Below are positions 1 through 5,941 of a stretch of DNA of 9,531 nt, in pieces. The DNA lies in the NCBI GenBank assembly GCA_963981525.1, contig CAXCDZ010000031.1, positions 1-9,531 on the forward strand. The letters are read 5' to 3'. Numbering within the stretch: position 1 is the first letter of the stretch; every line of letters begins with the position of its first letter. Origin of the DNA: CAXCDZ01 sp963981525 (GTDB lineage: Bacteria > Patescibacteriota > Microgenomatia > UBA1400 > UBA12108). Position numbers and translations under genes: made by a program. The notes beneath the pieces were generated by a model. That model was not told where the DNA came from. It did not search any database and saw only the letters and a list, made by a program, of their open reading frames with translations.

Positions 1-5
1 TTAAG

Positions 6-34
6 CACTGGGAGAATGTGCAGTTATGAGATGA
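6..34. repeat. Direct repeat flanking the MazEF-like module, left copy
   Basis: This segment matches 722-751. Both share CACTGGGAGAATGT, then a G/A mismatch, CAGTTAT, a 1-nt indel, and GAGATGA. The left copy overlaps the last codons and stop of the toxin gene. The right copy lies upstream of trpS. A pair of ~29-bp repeats about 716 bp apart bracketing a toxin-antitoxin pair suggests insertion or duplication of the module. That origin is inference; the repeat itself is seen directly. Confidence 0.85.
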
Positions 35-368
35 GTTTGGCAAGTGTGTTTTTGAGTAAGATGAGATCTGGTTTGTTAAGTTTGCCGATTTGTTTCTGAA
101 GTCTCTTGATACTGACTGTTTGTACATACCAACAAAGAGCGGTTGATTTTGCATTGAGCATATTAAGTTTGCTAGGCTGAATGGGTAATTCGTATTGCGA
201 ATGGTGATCTTGAGTGTGAGTGGAAAGAGGAACGAAGGAAATGAAGCGCGAGTCAACTTGATCAGAGATGACGATGCAAGGTCGAAACCTTTTGAGCTCT
301 TGGTCGTATGATGGATGAAGTCTAATAAGATAGATTTCGCCCTGTTTATACATTTTGTTCGCGTTCAC
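24..368 (-). CDS. MazF/PemK-like endoribonuclease toxin
   Basis: 114 aa, the usual MazF/PemK length. The N-terminus (KQGEIYLIRLHP, about residues 8-19) matches the first strand of the fold. F-R29-P30-CIVIS fits the conserved arginine-proline strand, VPLST (46-50) the conserved Ser/Thr strand, and YVQT (81-84) the later conserved stretch. Family members cut single-stranded RNA at short sequences and stop translation; here that role is inferred from homology. The start is taken as GTG at 366-368, because GGAGG (378-382, read on the minus strand) lies 9 nt before it. The alternative ATG at 351-353 has no ribosome site at a good distance. The gene overlaps the antitoxin by 23 nt (8 nt if the ATG is used), as expected for a co-translated toxin downstream of its antitoxin. 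The last codons fall inside a direct repeat. Confidence 0.85.
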   Translation of the reverse strand: MNANKMYKQGEIYLIRLHPSYDQELKRFRPCIVISDQVDSRFISFVPLSTHTQDHHSQYELPIQPSKLNMLNAKSTALCWYVQTVSIKRLQKQIGKLNKPDLILLKNTLAKLIS

Positions 369-642
369 GAATGTATGCCTCCATCTCGTCCAGATTATAT
401 TGCTCCTCAGTAACCCATGCTTCTAAGGTGGGATCGGCAATTCGATGTTTGTGCAGGAGAAGATCAGTGACGGCTTGAGTGAGGAGGGTGGAACGATCTA
501 CGTTGGGAAATGCTTTGTCGAGTAGGTCTACTAACTTGCTGGGCATTTTGAGCTGGACACGACGATCCTTGGACTTACTAAGGGAGAGACTAGTAGATAA
601 GTCCTGGAGATATTGATAGTTGGTGAGAGTAGTTGTACTCAT
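346..642 (-). CDS. Ribbon-helix-helix antitoxin paired with the MazF-like toxin
   Basis: 98 aa. Residues 27-34 (RRVQLKMP) look like the DNA-binding strand of a ribbon-helix-helix domain, followed by a helix (about 35-45) and a second helix starting at DRSTLL (about 49-65). The C-terminus (LDEMEAYIREREQ) is acidic and should be the toxin-binding tail. The frame is open back to 798, but ATG at 640-642 is chosen. A promoter with TTGACA, a 17-bp spacer and TATAGT lies between 642 and 678, so any longer product would start upstream of its own promoter, and the extra N-terminus would be a hydrophobic stretch unlike an antitoxin. Transcription should start within 1 nt of the ATG. A 24-bp near-palindrome across the start codon is a likely self-repression site. 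Function is inferred from fold and gene order. Confidence 0.8.
   Translation of the reverse strand: MSTTTLTNYQYLQDLSTSLSLSKSKDRRVQLKMPSKLVDLLDKAFPNVDRSTLLTQAVTDLLLHKHRIADPTLEAWVTEEQYNLDEMEAYIREREQNV
378..382 (-). promoter_or_regulatory. Shine-Dalgarno site for the MazF-like toxin
   Basis: GGAGG on the minus strand lies 9 nt before the GTG at 366-368, inside the antitoxin coding region. It decides the GTG start over the ATG at 351-353. It is the clearest ribosome binding site in the window; first genes of units here lack one. Confidence 0.6.
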
Positions 643-653
643 GTGTACAACTA
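630..653. promoter_or_regulatory. Palindromic operator over the antitoxin -10 box and start codon
   Basis: Arms TAGTTGTAC (630-638) and GTACAACTA (645-653) are perfect inverted copies around a 6-nt centre (TCATGT), whose CATG core is itself palindromic. Only one base pair in the 12-bp half-site fails. The site covers the -10 box TATAGT (650-655, minus strand) and the antitoxin ATG. Ribbon-helix-helix antitoxins usually bind such sites to repress their own operon, so this is the best operator candidate. Binding itself is inference. Confidence 0.7.
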
Positions 654-678
654 TACACACGTATTGAGATGTTGTCAA
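650..678 (-). promoter_or_regulatory. Sigma-70-type promoter of the MazEF-like operon
   Basis: On the minus strand, TTGACA (673-678, perfect -35) is followed by a 17-bp spacer and TATAGT (650-655, -10). Seven bases separate the -10 box from the ATG at 642, so the expected start of transcription is at 642-643 and the mRNA is predicted leaderless. Confidence 0.75.
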
Positions 679-721
679 ATGTGTGTGGCTGGATGAGAAT
701 AGAGAAGTAGCTAAGATCAAA

Positions 722-751
722 CACTGGGAGAATGTACAGTTATAGAGATGA
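722..751. repeat. Direct repeat flanking the MazEF-like module, right copy
   Basis: Partner of the copy at 6-34: identical CACTGGGAGAATGT, then A instead of G, CAGTTAT, one extra A, and GAGATGA. It sits just upstream of the trpS -10 box. Confidence 0.85.
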
Positions 752-757
752 TAGAAT
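749..757 (+). promoter_or_regulatory. Extended -10 promoter element of trpS
   Basis: TGA-TAGAAT: TG at 749-750 and the -10 box at 752-757, then 7 nt (758-764) to the ATG at 765. No clear -35 is seen at 16-18 bp. The spacing predicts a leaderless trpS mRNA. Confidence 0.6.
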
Positions 758-764
758 AAGAAAT

Positions 765-1748
765 ATGAAAAAACGAGTACTGCAAGGAATGCGACCAACA
801 GGAAGATTACATCTGGGGAACTATCTCGGGACTGCTAAGGGGATGCTTGCGCTACAGGATGATCCGCAATATGACACCTATTACATGGTGGCGGATGTGC
901 ATGCGATCACGACTCCATATAGTGTGAAGGAGCTTGGGGATAAGAGGAGAGAGGTCTTGATGGATTACCTGGCAATAGGTCTGGATCCTGATAAGTCGGC
1001 ACTTTTCTTTCAGTCGATGGTGCCTGAGCACGCTGAGCTCGCGTTCTATTTGTCCTCTGTACAGAATGTTGCGCGGATGAATCATTTGCCAACATACAAA
1101 GATAAAGTAAGACAGTATCCAGAGAATGTGACGATGGCACTCCTTAACTATCCGATTCTGATGGCTGCTGATATTTTGCTTTACAAAGCAGCAATGGTGC
1201 CGGTGGGACTAGATCAAGAACCACATATGGAAGTGGCCAGAGAGATTGCGCGGAAGATGAATGATCAATACGAGATGGATTTTCCGGAACCACAAAGCTT
1301 GAAGGCAAAAGGACGATATGTGCCATCACTGACTGGTGAAGGGAAGATGAGTAAGAGTGTGGAAGGGTCATATATTAACCTGACGGATGAGCTAGATGAG
1401 ATTAAGAAGAAACTGGCGGGAGCGCCAACTGATAGTGGGAAAGGGAGTGATGTTCCGACAGAAGGAGGAGTAGCAAATCTCCTGAAGTTTGTGGAGTTAT
1501 TCCAGGGTGTTGAAAAGCGTGGAGAATATGAAAAGCAGTATGTGAATGAGGGAATAAGATATGGAGATCTCAAACAAGAACTCGCGGAAGCAATAGATAG
1601 TGAGCTTGCGTCGATCAGAGAGAAGAGAAAAGAGTTGGAAGGTAAACCTGAGTATGTCGACAAGATAATTGCGGAAGGAGCGGAGAAAGCAAGAATGGTT
1701 GCGCGTGAGACGATGAGAGAAGTAAAAGAGAAAATGGGTCTTGGTTAG
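765..1748 (+). CDS. trpS: Tryptophanyl-tRNA synthetase
   Basis: 327 aa, normal length for bacterial TrpRS. The enzyme charges tRNA-Trp with tryptophan using ATP, in the cytosol. The class I signatures are present: GMRPTGRLHLGNYLG near the N-terminus, with HLGN at 16-19 as the HIGH motif, and GKMSKS with K194-M195-S196-K197-S198 as the KMSKS loop. The segment GLDQEPHMEVAREIARK is the TrpRS-specific central motif, and NYPILMAADILLY is also typical. The ATG at 765 is chosen over an upstream in-frame ATG at 732. An extended -10 box ends at 757, and family alignments begin with a short stretch before the RPTG motif. The gene stands alone between two toxin-antitoxin loci. No truncation or missing catalytic residue is seen. 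Confidence 0.97.
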   Translation: MKKRVLQGMRPTGRLHLGNYLGTAKGMLALQDDPQYDTYYMVADVHAITTPYSVKELGDKRREVLMDYLAIGLDPDKSALFFQSMVPEHAELAFYLSSVQNVARMNHLPTYKDKVRQYPENVTMALLNYPILMAADILLYKAAMVPVGLDQEPHMEVAREIARKMNDQYEMDFPEPQSLKAKGRYVPSLTGEGKMSKSVEGSYINLTDELDEIKKKLAGAPTDSGKGSDVPTEGGVANLLKFVELFQGVEKRGEYEKQYVNEGIRYGDLKQELAEAIDSELASIREKRKELEGKPEYVDKIIAEGAEKARMVARETMREVKEKMGLG

Positions 1749-1749
1749 A

Positions 1750-1788
1750 GACCGGTTAATAGGTCTTGACAGATGACCAGTTAATGGT
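1750..1788. promoter_or_regulatory. Paired operator-like repeats at the Phd/RelE promoter
   Basis: GACCGGTTAATAGGT begins at 1750 and GACCAGTTAATGGT at 1775, so two near-identical, partly palindromic units lie 25 bp apart. They bracket the -35 box (1766-1771), and the second runs into the -10 region. The layout fits cooperative self-repression by a Phd-type antitoxin. This is inference from repeats and position. Confidence 0.5.
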
Positions 1789-1793
1789 AATAT
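1766..1793 (+). promoter_or_regulatory. Promoter of the Phd/RelE/tRNA-binding operon
   Basis: TTGACA (1766-1771), a 16-bp spacer ending in TGG, and TAATAT (1788-1793) give a strong extended -10 promoter. Only 6 nt separate the -10 box from ATG at 1800, so the transcript is predicted leaderless. Confidence 0.75.
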
Positions 1794-1799
1794 TGGGGT

Positions 1800-2039
1800 A
1801 TGAATAGCGTATCAATCTCACAACTTAAGATGAATCCTTCGGCTATATTTGCGGCTGCACAGGATTATCCGGTGGCGGTAGATAGTCGTAACAAGACGAC
1901 TGGCTATGTGGTTGGGAGTAAGTTGTTTGAGAGAATGGTGGAGTTTATGGAAGATATGGAAGATATTGCGATTGTGAAGAAATCTGAATATCCAAAAGGT
2001 AAAAAGGTAGAAGATTTGCGAGCTGAGTTAGGGCTATGA
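1800..2039 (+). CDS. Phd/YefM-family antitoxin
   Basis: 79 aa, a usual size for the family. The N-terminal half (SISQLKMNPSAIFAAAQDYP, then VAVDSRNKTTGYVVG) has the Phd/YefM pattern: a short strand, helix, and the stretch ending in a glycine-valine strand that forms the DNA-binding dimer. The C-terminal part is rich in Glu, Asp and Lys and should wrap the toxin. It neutralises the RelE-like toxin encoded 4 nt overlapping downstream and probably represses its own promoter. Start ATG at 1800 lies 6 nt after the -10 box. Function is inferred from family resemblance and gene order. Confidence 0.82.
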   Translation: MNSVSISQLKMNPSAIFAAAQDYPVAVDSRNKTTGYVVGSKLFERMVEFMEDMEDIAIVKKSEYPKGKKVEDLRAELGL

Positions 2040-2293
2040 GTGTAGTTGTTTCTCCAAGAGCAGAAAAACAGATTAGAAAATTAGCAAAATTTGATCAAAT
2101 GGCGATCTTAGATAAGATTGAGCTGTTACCGGAAACTAGTAATGTAAAAAAATTGGGAGGATATGATAATTTGTACAGGGTCAGGGTGGGTAATTACCGA
2201 ATAGTGTACCGAGAGTTCGGGGATGAGTGTTATGTCGAGCTTGTAGGTCACAGAAAAGATGTTTACAAAAAACTATTGAGATTGAGGATATGA
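2036..2293 (+). CDS. RelE/ParE-superfamily toxin
   Basis: 85 aa, typical length. The pattern VVVSPRAEKQIRKL at the start, DKIELLP, KKLGGYDNLYRVRVGNYRIVY in the middle and VELVGHRKDVYKK near the end is characteristic of RelE-type folds. The L-x-G motif, R-V-R-V-G-x-Y-R strand and GHRKDVY end are where ribosome-dependent RelE nucleases keep basic and tyrosine catalytic residues. mRNA cleavage at the ribosome is therefore more likely than ParE-type gyrase poisoning, but sequence alone does not settle it. The start ATG (2036) overlaps the antitoxin stop as ATGA, and its own stop overlaps the next gene the same way. Confidence 0.85.
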   Translation: MSVVVSPRAEKQIRKLAKFDQMAILDKIELLPETSNVKKLGGYDNLYRVRVGNYRIVYREFGDECYVELVGHRKDVYKKLLRLRI

Positions 2294-2622
2294 AACCAGT
2301 AATTACATTTGATGAGTATTCTAAGATTGAGGTAATGGTGGGGGAGATTGTGGAGGCTGTTATACCTGAGGGAAGTGAAAAGCTTTTACAGTTTAGGGTG
2401 AGTTTTGGAGATGAGCAAAAGACGATATTTTCTGGGATCAAGGACTGGTATACAGCTGAGGAGTTAGTGGGGGTTAAGACTCTTTGGGTGATGAATATTC
2501 CTCCACGCAAGAATCCTTTTGGGGAGTCGGAGGGAATGTTGTTTGCGACGGATGATGCGAGCGGAAAACCATATATAGTGAAGATTGGTGGTGAGGTGGA
2601 GAATGGAAGCGAGTTTCATTAA
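2290..2622 (+). CDS. Stand-alone tRNA-binding (EMAPII/Trbp111-like) protein
   Basis: 110 aa, consisting of one OB-fold tRNA-binding domain like the C-terminal domain of methionyl-tRNA synthetase. Visible motifs are ITFDEYSKIEVMVGEIVEA (about 5-23), SEKLLQFRVSFGDE (29-42), the SGIKDWYTAEELVG segment, and SEGMLFATDD. The family binds the outer corner of tRNA, usually as a dimer, and can assist a synthetase lacking the domain; that role is inferred here. ATG at 2290 is chosen over an upstream in-frame start at 2227 because it overlaps the RelE stop (ATGA) and begins the conserved domain. It is unusual as the third gene of a toxin-antitoxin operon. It may simply be co-transcribed, or be coupled to translation inhibition by the toxin. 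Confidence 0.85.
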   Translation: MKPVITFDEYSKIEVMVGEIVEAVIPEGSEKLLQFRVSFGDEQKTIFSGIKDWYTAEELVGVKTLWVMNIPPRKNPFGESEGMLFATDDASGKPYIVKIGGEVENGSEFH

Positions 2623-2633
2623 GTTAATTTGAT

Positions 2634-2661
2634 TGATATAATGATTTAAATCATTATATCA
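2634..2661. repeat. Perfect 28-bp AT-rich palindrome with mirrored -10 boxes
   Basis: The half-site TGATATAATGATTT (2634-2647) is followed at once by its exact reverse complement (2648-2661). Each strand carries TGA-TATAAT, an extended consensus -10 box (2637-2642 on plus, mirrored at 2653-2658 on minus). The stem is AT-rich and no T-run follows, so a rho-independent terminator is unlikely. It may be an operator, a pair of face-to-face promoters, or a hairpin in the ftsH leader. Confidence 0.75.
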
Positions 2662-2700
2662 CTGGGAGTTGGTGGGAATTTAGCAGGAAGGTGGATCGTC

Positions 2701-2709
2701 TGGTAGAAT
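2701..2709 (+). promoter_or_regulatory. Extended -10 promoter element of ftsH
   Basis: TGG-TAGAAT with the -10 box at 2704-2709, then 7 nt to ATG at 2717. A weak -35 (TTAGCA, 2680-2685) lies 18 bp upstream. Same TAGAAT and 7-nt gap as trpS; predicted leaderless. Confidence 0.6.
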
Positions 2710-2716
2710 AGCTTCT

Positions 2717-5700
2717 ATGGTAAAAAAGCAAAAGAAAAAAGAGAAGATCGTCACCCAGATCCCAAAAGTTCCTAATCTCAAGGGGAAGAATCTCAAGGTC
2801 TACAAGTTTCGGTTTGACCTGAGGAAGATTATTGTATGGTCGCTAATCCTGTTTGTATTCTTGCCCTGGGTAGGGACTCTCTTGAACGGACAGATTGAGG
2901 ATAGAAGTCTGACTGTGACTGAGATGATGTGGGAGATTGAGGCAGGTTATGTGGAATCTGTGGAGGTAATGGGAGATAACCTGATTCTTAGTTACGGAGA
3001 GAATGAGGTTAAGTTCTCAACTAAAGAAACTGGACTGAGTTTTTCTGAGCTACTTACGCAGTATGAGATAGATCCAGCGAGTGTTAACTACGAAGTCTAC
3101 AACTCGAGTTTTTGGGACAAAATTGGGGGGATCGCAAACATCGTGATGATGGTGGCAATGATTATCGTGGTTGTGATGATAGTGCGTCAAGCGAGAGGAA
3201 TGCAGGGTGGAGGTGGAGGGATGTTTGGGATGGGTAAGAGTAGGGCGAAGCTGTTTGCGAAGGGCAAGCAAGATACGAAGTTCTCTGATGTTGCGGGAGT
3301 GGACGAAGCAAAGCAAGAGCTAGAAGAAGTGGTGGATTTCTTAAAGAACCCCAAGAAATATGAAAAAGTAGGGGCCAGGACTCCCAAGGGAGTGCTACTG
3401 GTCGGGGCGGCTGGAGTAGGAAAATGCGTGGTGGGAGATACATATATCTTGACAAAAAAGGGCTTGATCGAGATACGAGAGATACCAAAGTACTACGAAG
3501 TTAGTGAAAAGAATAAAGCTTATGGAGTAAAGTTGGCAAGTTTGGATATTGATAAAATAAAAATGGGCAGAGGCACAGCTACTCATTGGTATAACCTAGG
3601 TAAACAAAAAACAAAAAAGATATTATTGCAACAAGGTTATGAGATAGAGGGAACGCATGAGCACCCAGTGGTGGTGATGGAGAATGGGCAGATCGAGTAT
3701 CGGCAACTAAAGGATGTTCGAAAAGGTGATGCGGTGGCGGTTGCTTTTGGACAAAAAATGTTTGGAACTCGAGATGATGTAGATGTAGAGACTGCCTATC
3801 TGATGGGCCTCTTGACAGGAGATGGGAATATGTCGATTTCCAATAGAGTGGGGTTGACGAGTGCTGACTCGGAAGCAGTGGAGTTTTGGCAGAAATATAT
3901 CAAAACTCGTTATCCTGGAGTAAAAGTACACAAGCATGAAAAGTATGATTATATTGTGAACTCTTGGAGTGTGAAGAGAGATTTGTATCATGCGGGAATG
4001 TCATATTTGTTGTCTTACGACAAAGAAGTTCCAAAGTCTGTTTTGCAAGGCAGACGAGAGATTCAGGTAGAGTTTTTGAAAGGATTATTTGATGCAGATG
4101 CACACATGCAGAAAAATCGCTCGACTGTGGAGTATACAACTGTGAGTAAGCGGATGATAAGACAGGTGCAGTTGATGCTTCTTAATATGGGGGTGGTGAC
4201 GAGTCTTAACGTAAAAGCAGAGGACGATACACATCCTCGTCCAGTCTATCGATTAACGATTACGGGAGATGCTTTGCCTGTTTTTTCTGATGATATTGGG
4301 TTTGGATTGAGCAGAAAACAAGGAGAGCTGGAGAAGAGGGTTGGGTTAATGGCCAAGCAAGGTAGTAATACCAATGTTGATTTGTTTTATGAGATGGGTA
4401 AAGAGATGTATGGAGAATGGAAGATACTGTCTCAGCAGGGATTGAGTAACGAACATTGGTCAAAAACAATATACAAAATCAAAGAGCGTAATAGGGTTTC
4501 GAGAGCGACATTGGAAGATTTTGTTAGTTATTGTTATCTAGTAGATTATCATTCTGATGTTGTGAGTAGATATAAGAAATTGCTTAACGCAAAGTTGTTT
4601 TTCTCTTTGGTAAAGAATATTACTAGTGGCAGTGAAACTGTTTTTGATTTTACTGTTAAGGGCACGCATTCTTTTGTGGGTAATGGATTGGTAAATCACA
4701 ATACTCTGATGGCGAGGGCGGTGGCGGGTGAGGCGAATGTGTCGTTTTTCTCTATGGCAGGAAGTGAGTTTATGGAGATGCTGGTTGGAGTGGGGGCAAG
4801 CAGAGTACGAGATTTGTTTGATACTGCAAAAAAATCAGCACCTGCGATCATATTCATTGACGAAATTGACGCGATTGGGCGAGCAAGAGGAGGTGGGGGA
4901 GGAATGGGTGGAGGACATGATGAGCGTGACCAGACTCTTAACCAGATTCTGGTGGAGATGGATGGATTCGCCGTCAAAGATAACGTGATTGTGATGGCAG
5001 CAACTAATAGACCCGATGTGTTGGATGAGGCACTTGTGCGACCTGGGAGATTTGACCGACGAGTGACACTGGACATGCCTGATATCGAGGGGCGCAAGGC
5101 GATCCTGGCGATCCATTCAAAAGGGAAGCCGTTTGTGAAAGACCTAGACTGGACATCGGTAGCGAGGCGTACTGTGGGGTTCTCGGGAGCAGACCTAGAG
5201 AATATGTTGAATGAGGCGGCAATCGGGATTGCTCGCGAAGCTAGGACTGAGATAACATTCGCGGATATTGAGGAAGCAGCAACCAAAGTGAAGATGGGAC
5301 CAGAGAAAAAGAGAATGCAGATAAAAGAAGAGCGTGAGATGACGGCATACCATGAAGCAGGGCACGCAGTCGTGACTCATTACCTCTCTACAACTGATCC
5401 GGTGCATAGAATCAGTATCGTGGCGCGAGGACAGGCGCTCGGGTTCACAATGATCCCACCTGCAACTGATAAGTACCAGAAAACACGCACTGAGCTACTT
5501 GAGGAGATCTGCACACTCTTGGGTGGAAGAGGGGCGGAGATGCTCGTTTACAATGAGCTGACAGCTGGTGCATCATCTGATATTGATCGAGTAACGCGAA
5601 TAGCTCGTGCAATGGTGATTGATTATGGAATGAGTCCACTGGGGCCGATTGATTTTGGGAGTCGAGGAGGTGTGGGGAGCTGGGGGAGTAGATATTCTTC

Positions 5701-5938
5701 GGCAGTTGAGGTCTCGGAAGCGAAGAGAGCGGAGATTGATCTGGAGGTACACAAGATTGTGGCGGCTTGTGAGAAGACAACTGATGAGATTCTGAAGGCC
5801 AAGAGAAAGTTGATGGATGTGGTGGCAACAGAGCTAATGGAGAAGGAGTCGTTGGAGCGTGATGATTTTGAGAAGTTGATGGATATGAGCGAAAAGGAAG
5901 TTAGGAAAGCCAAAAAATACAAAGTGAAGTATGTGTAA
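2717..5938 (+). CDS. ftsH: ATP-dependent zinc metalloprotease FtsH, interrupted by an intein
   Basis: The precursor is 1073 aa. Removing the intein (residues 237-662) leaves 647 aa, normal for FtsH. FtsH is a membrane-anchored AAA+ protease that extracts and degrades membrane and short-lived proteins. Two transmembrane helices (about 37-56 and 137-157) flank an extracytoplasmic segment. The Walker A motif is GAAGVGK (230-236) plus T663 after splicing. The usual FtsH form is GPPGTGKT, so this is a variant that still fits GxxxxGKT. Walker B is IFIDEID with D715 and E716, the second region of homology RPGRFDRR is at 775-782, and the protease site is H879-E-A-G-H883 with D955 in GASSD as the likely third zinc ligand. 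The pore loop reads MLVGVG, with Leu689 where E. coli has Phe. Start ATG lies 7 nt after a -10 box. The K+ channel gene follows by 3 nt. Without splicing the ATPase site should be broken. Confidence 0.97.
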   Translation: MVKKQKKKEKIVTQIPKVPNLKGKNLKVYKFRFDLRKIIVWSLILFVFLPWVGTLLNGQIEDRSLTVTEMMWEIEAGYVESVEVMGDNLILSYGENEVKFSTKETGLSFSELLTQYEIDPASVNYEVYNSSFWDKIGGIANIVMMVAMIIVVVMIVRQARGMQGGGGGMFGMGKSRAKLFAKGKQDTKFSDVAGVDEAKQELEEVVDFLKNPKKYEKVGARTPKGVLLVGAAGVGKCVVGDTYILTKKGLIEIREIPKYYEVSEKNKAYGVKLASLDIDKIKMGRGTATHWYNLGKQKTKKILLQQGYEIEGTHEHPVVVMENGQIEYRQLKDVRKGDAVAVAFGQKMFGTRDDVDVETAYLMGLLTGDGNMSISNRVGLTSADSEAVEFWQKYIKTRYPGVKVHKHEKYDYIVNSWSVKRDLYHAGMSYLLSYDKEVPKSVLQGRREIQVEFLKGLFDADAHMQKNRSTVEYTTVSKRMIRQVQLMLLNMGVVTSLNVKAEDDTHPRPVYRLTITGDALPVFSDDIGFGLSRKQGELEKRVGLMAKQGSNTNVDLFYEMGKEMYGEWKILSQQGLSNEHWSKTIYKIKERNRVSRATLEDFVSYCYLVDYHSDVVSRYKKLLNAKLFFSLVKNITSGSETVFDFTVKGTHSFVGNGLVNHNTLMARAVAGEANVSFFSMAGSEFMEMLVGVGASRVRDLFDTAKKSAPAIIFIDEIDAIGRARGGGGGMGGGHDERDQTLNQILVEMDGFAVKDNVIVMAATNRPDVLDEALVRPGRFDRRVTLDMPDIEGRKAILAIHSKGKPFVKDLDWTSVARRTVGFSGADLENMLNEAAIGIAREARTEITFADIEEAATKVKMGPEKKRMQIKEEREMTAYHEAGHAVVTHYLSTTDPVHRISIVARGQALGFTMIPPATDKYQKTRTELLEEICTLLGGRGAEMLVYNELTAGASSDIDRVTRIARAMVIDYGMSPLGPIDFGSRGGVGSWGSRYSSAVEVSEAKRAEIDLEVHKIVAACEKTTDEILKAKRKLMDVVATELMEKESLERDDFEKLMDMSEKEVRKAKKYKVKYV
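3425..4702 (+). mobile_element. LAGLIDADG intein inside the FtsH Walker A motif
   Basis: This is an in-frame insertion of 426 residues (C237 to N662 of the precursor) between Lys236 and Thr663 of the P-loop. Block A begins C-V-V-G-D-T-Y-I, with Cys as nucleophile. Block B holds GTHEHP with T313-x-x-H316. Two LAGLIDADG motifs, LMGLLTGDG (362-370) and LKGLFDADA (454-462), keep the catalytic aspartates D369 and D461. Blocks F and G read VFDFTVKGTHSFVGNG and then LVNHN, ending in His661-Asn662 with Thr663 as +1 nucleophile. All elements of a class 1 splicing intein and of a homing endonuclease are therefore present. The intein DNA looks more A-rich than the flanking ftsH sequence (e.g. 3600-3640), hinting at separate origin. 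P-loop lysine-threonine junctions are known intein sites in other ATPases. Activity is inferred, not shown. Confidence 0.95.
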
Positions 5939-5941
5939 ATT

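Noticed and set aside
643..798. 52-residue N-terminal extension of the antitoxin reading frame on the minus strand
   Set aside because: A strong promoter and a palindromic operator lie just before the ATG at 642. The extension is hydrophobic, crosses a direct repeat and overlaps the trpS start.
2227..2289. Longer N-terminus for the tRNA-binding protein
   Set aside because: The added residues are an out-of-frame reading of the RelE C-terminus, and the ATGA overlap gives a natural start at 2290.
1800..2293. Alternative genetic code with TGA as Gly or Trp
   Set aside because: TGA ends both the Phd-like and RelE-like genes at the expected lengths, and no in-frame TGA occurs in the long genes.
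2634..2661. Palindrome as a rho-independent terminator
   Set aside because: The stem has very few G/C pairs and no T-run follows on either strand.
3425..4702. Insertion in ftsH as a group I/II intron or assembly error
   Set aside because: The insert is open in frame throughout with all intein blocks in order and conserved splice residues at both exact borders, so a protein-level intein explains it fully.
4696..5286. 196-codon open frame on the minus strand within ftsH
   Set aside because: Antisense shadow of the highly conserved ATPase region, with Ser/Arg-rich composition typical of such shadows and no promoter.
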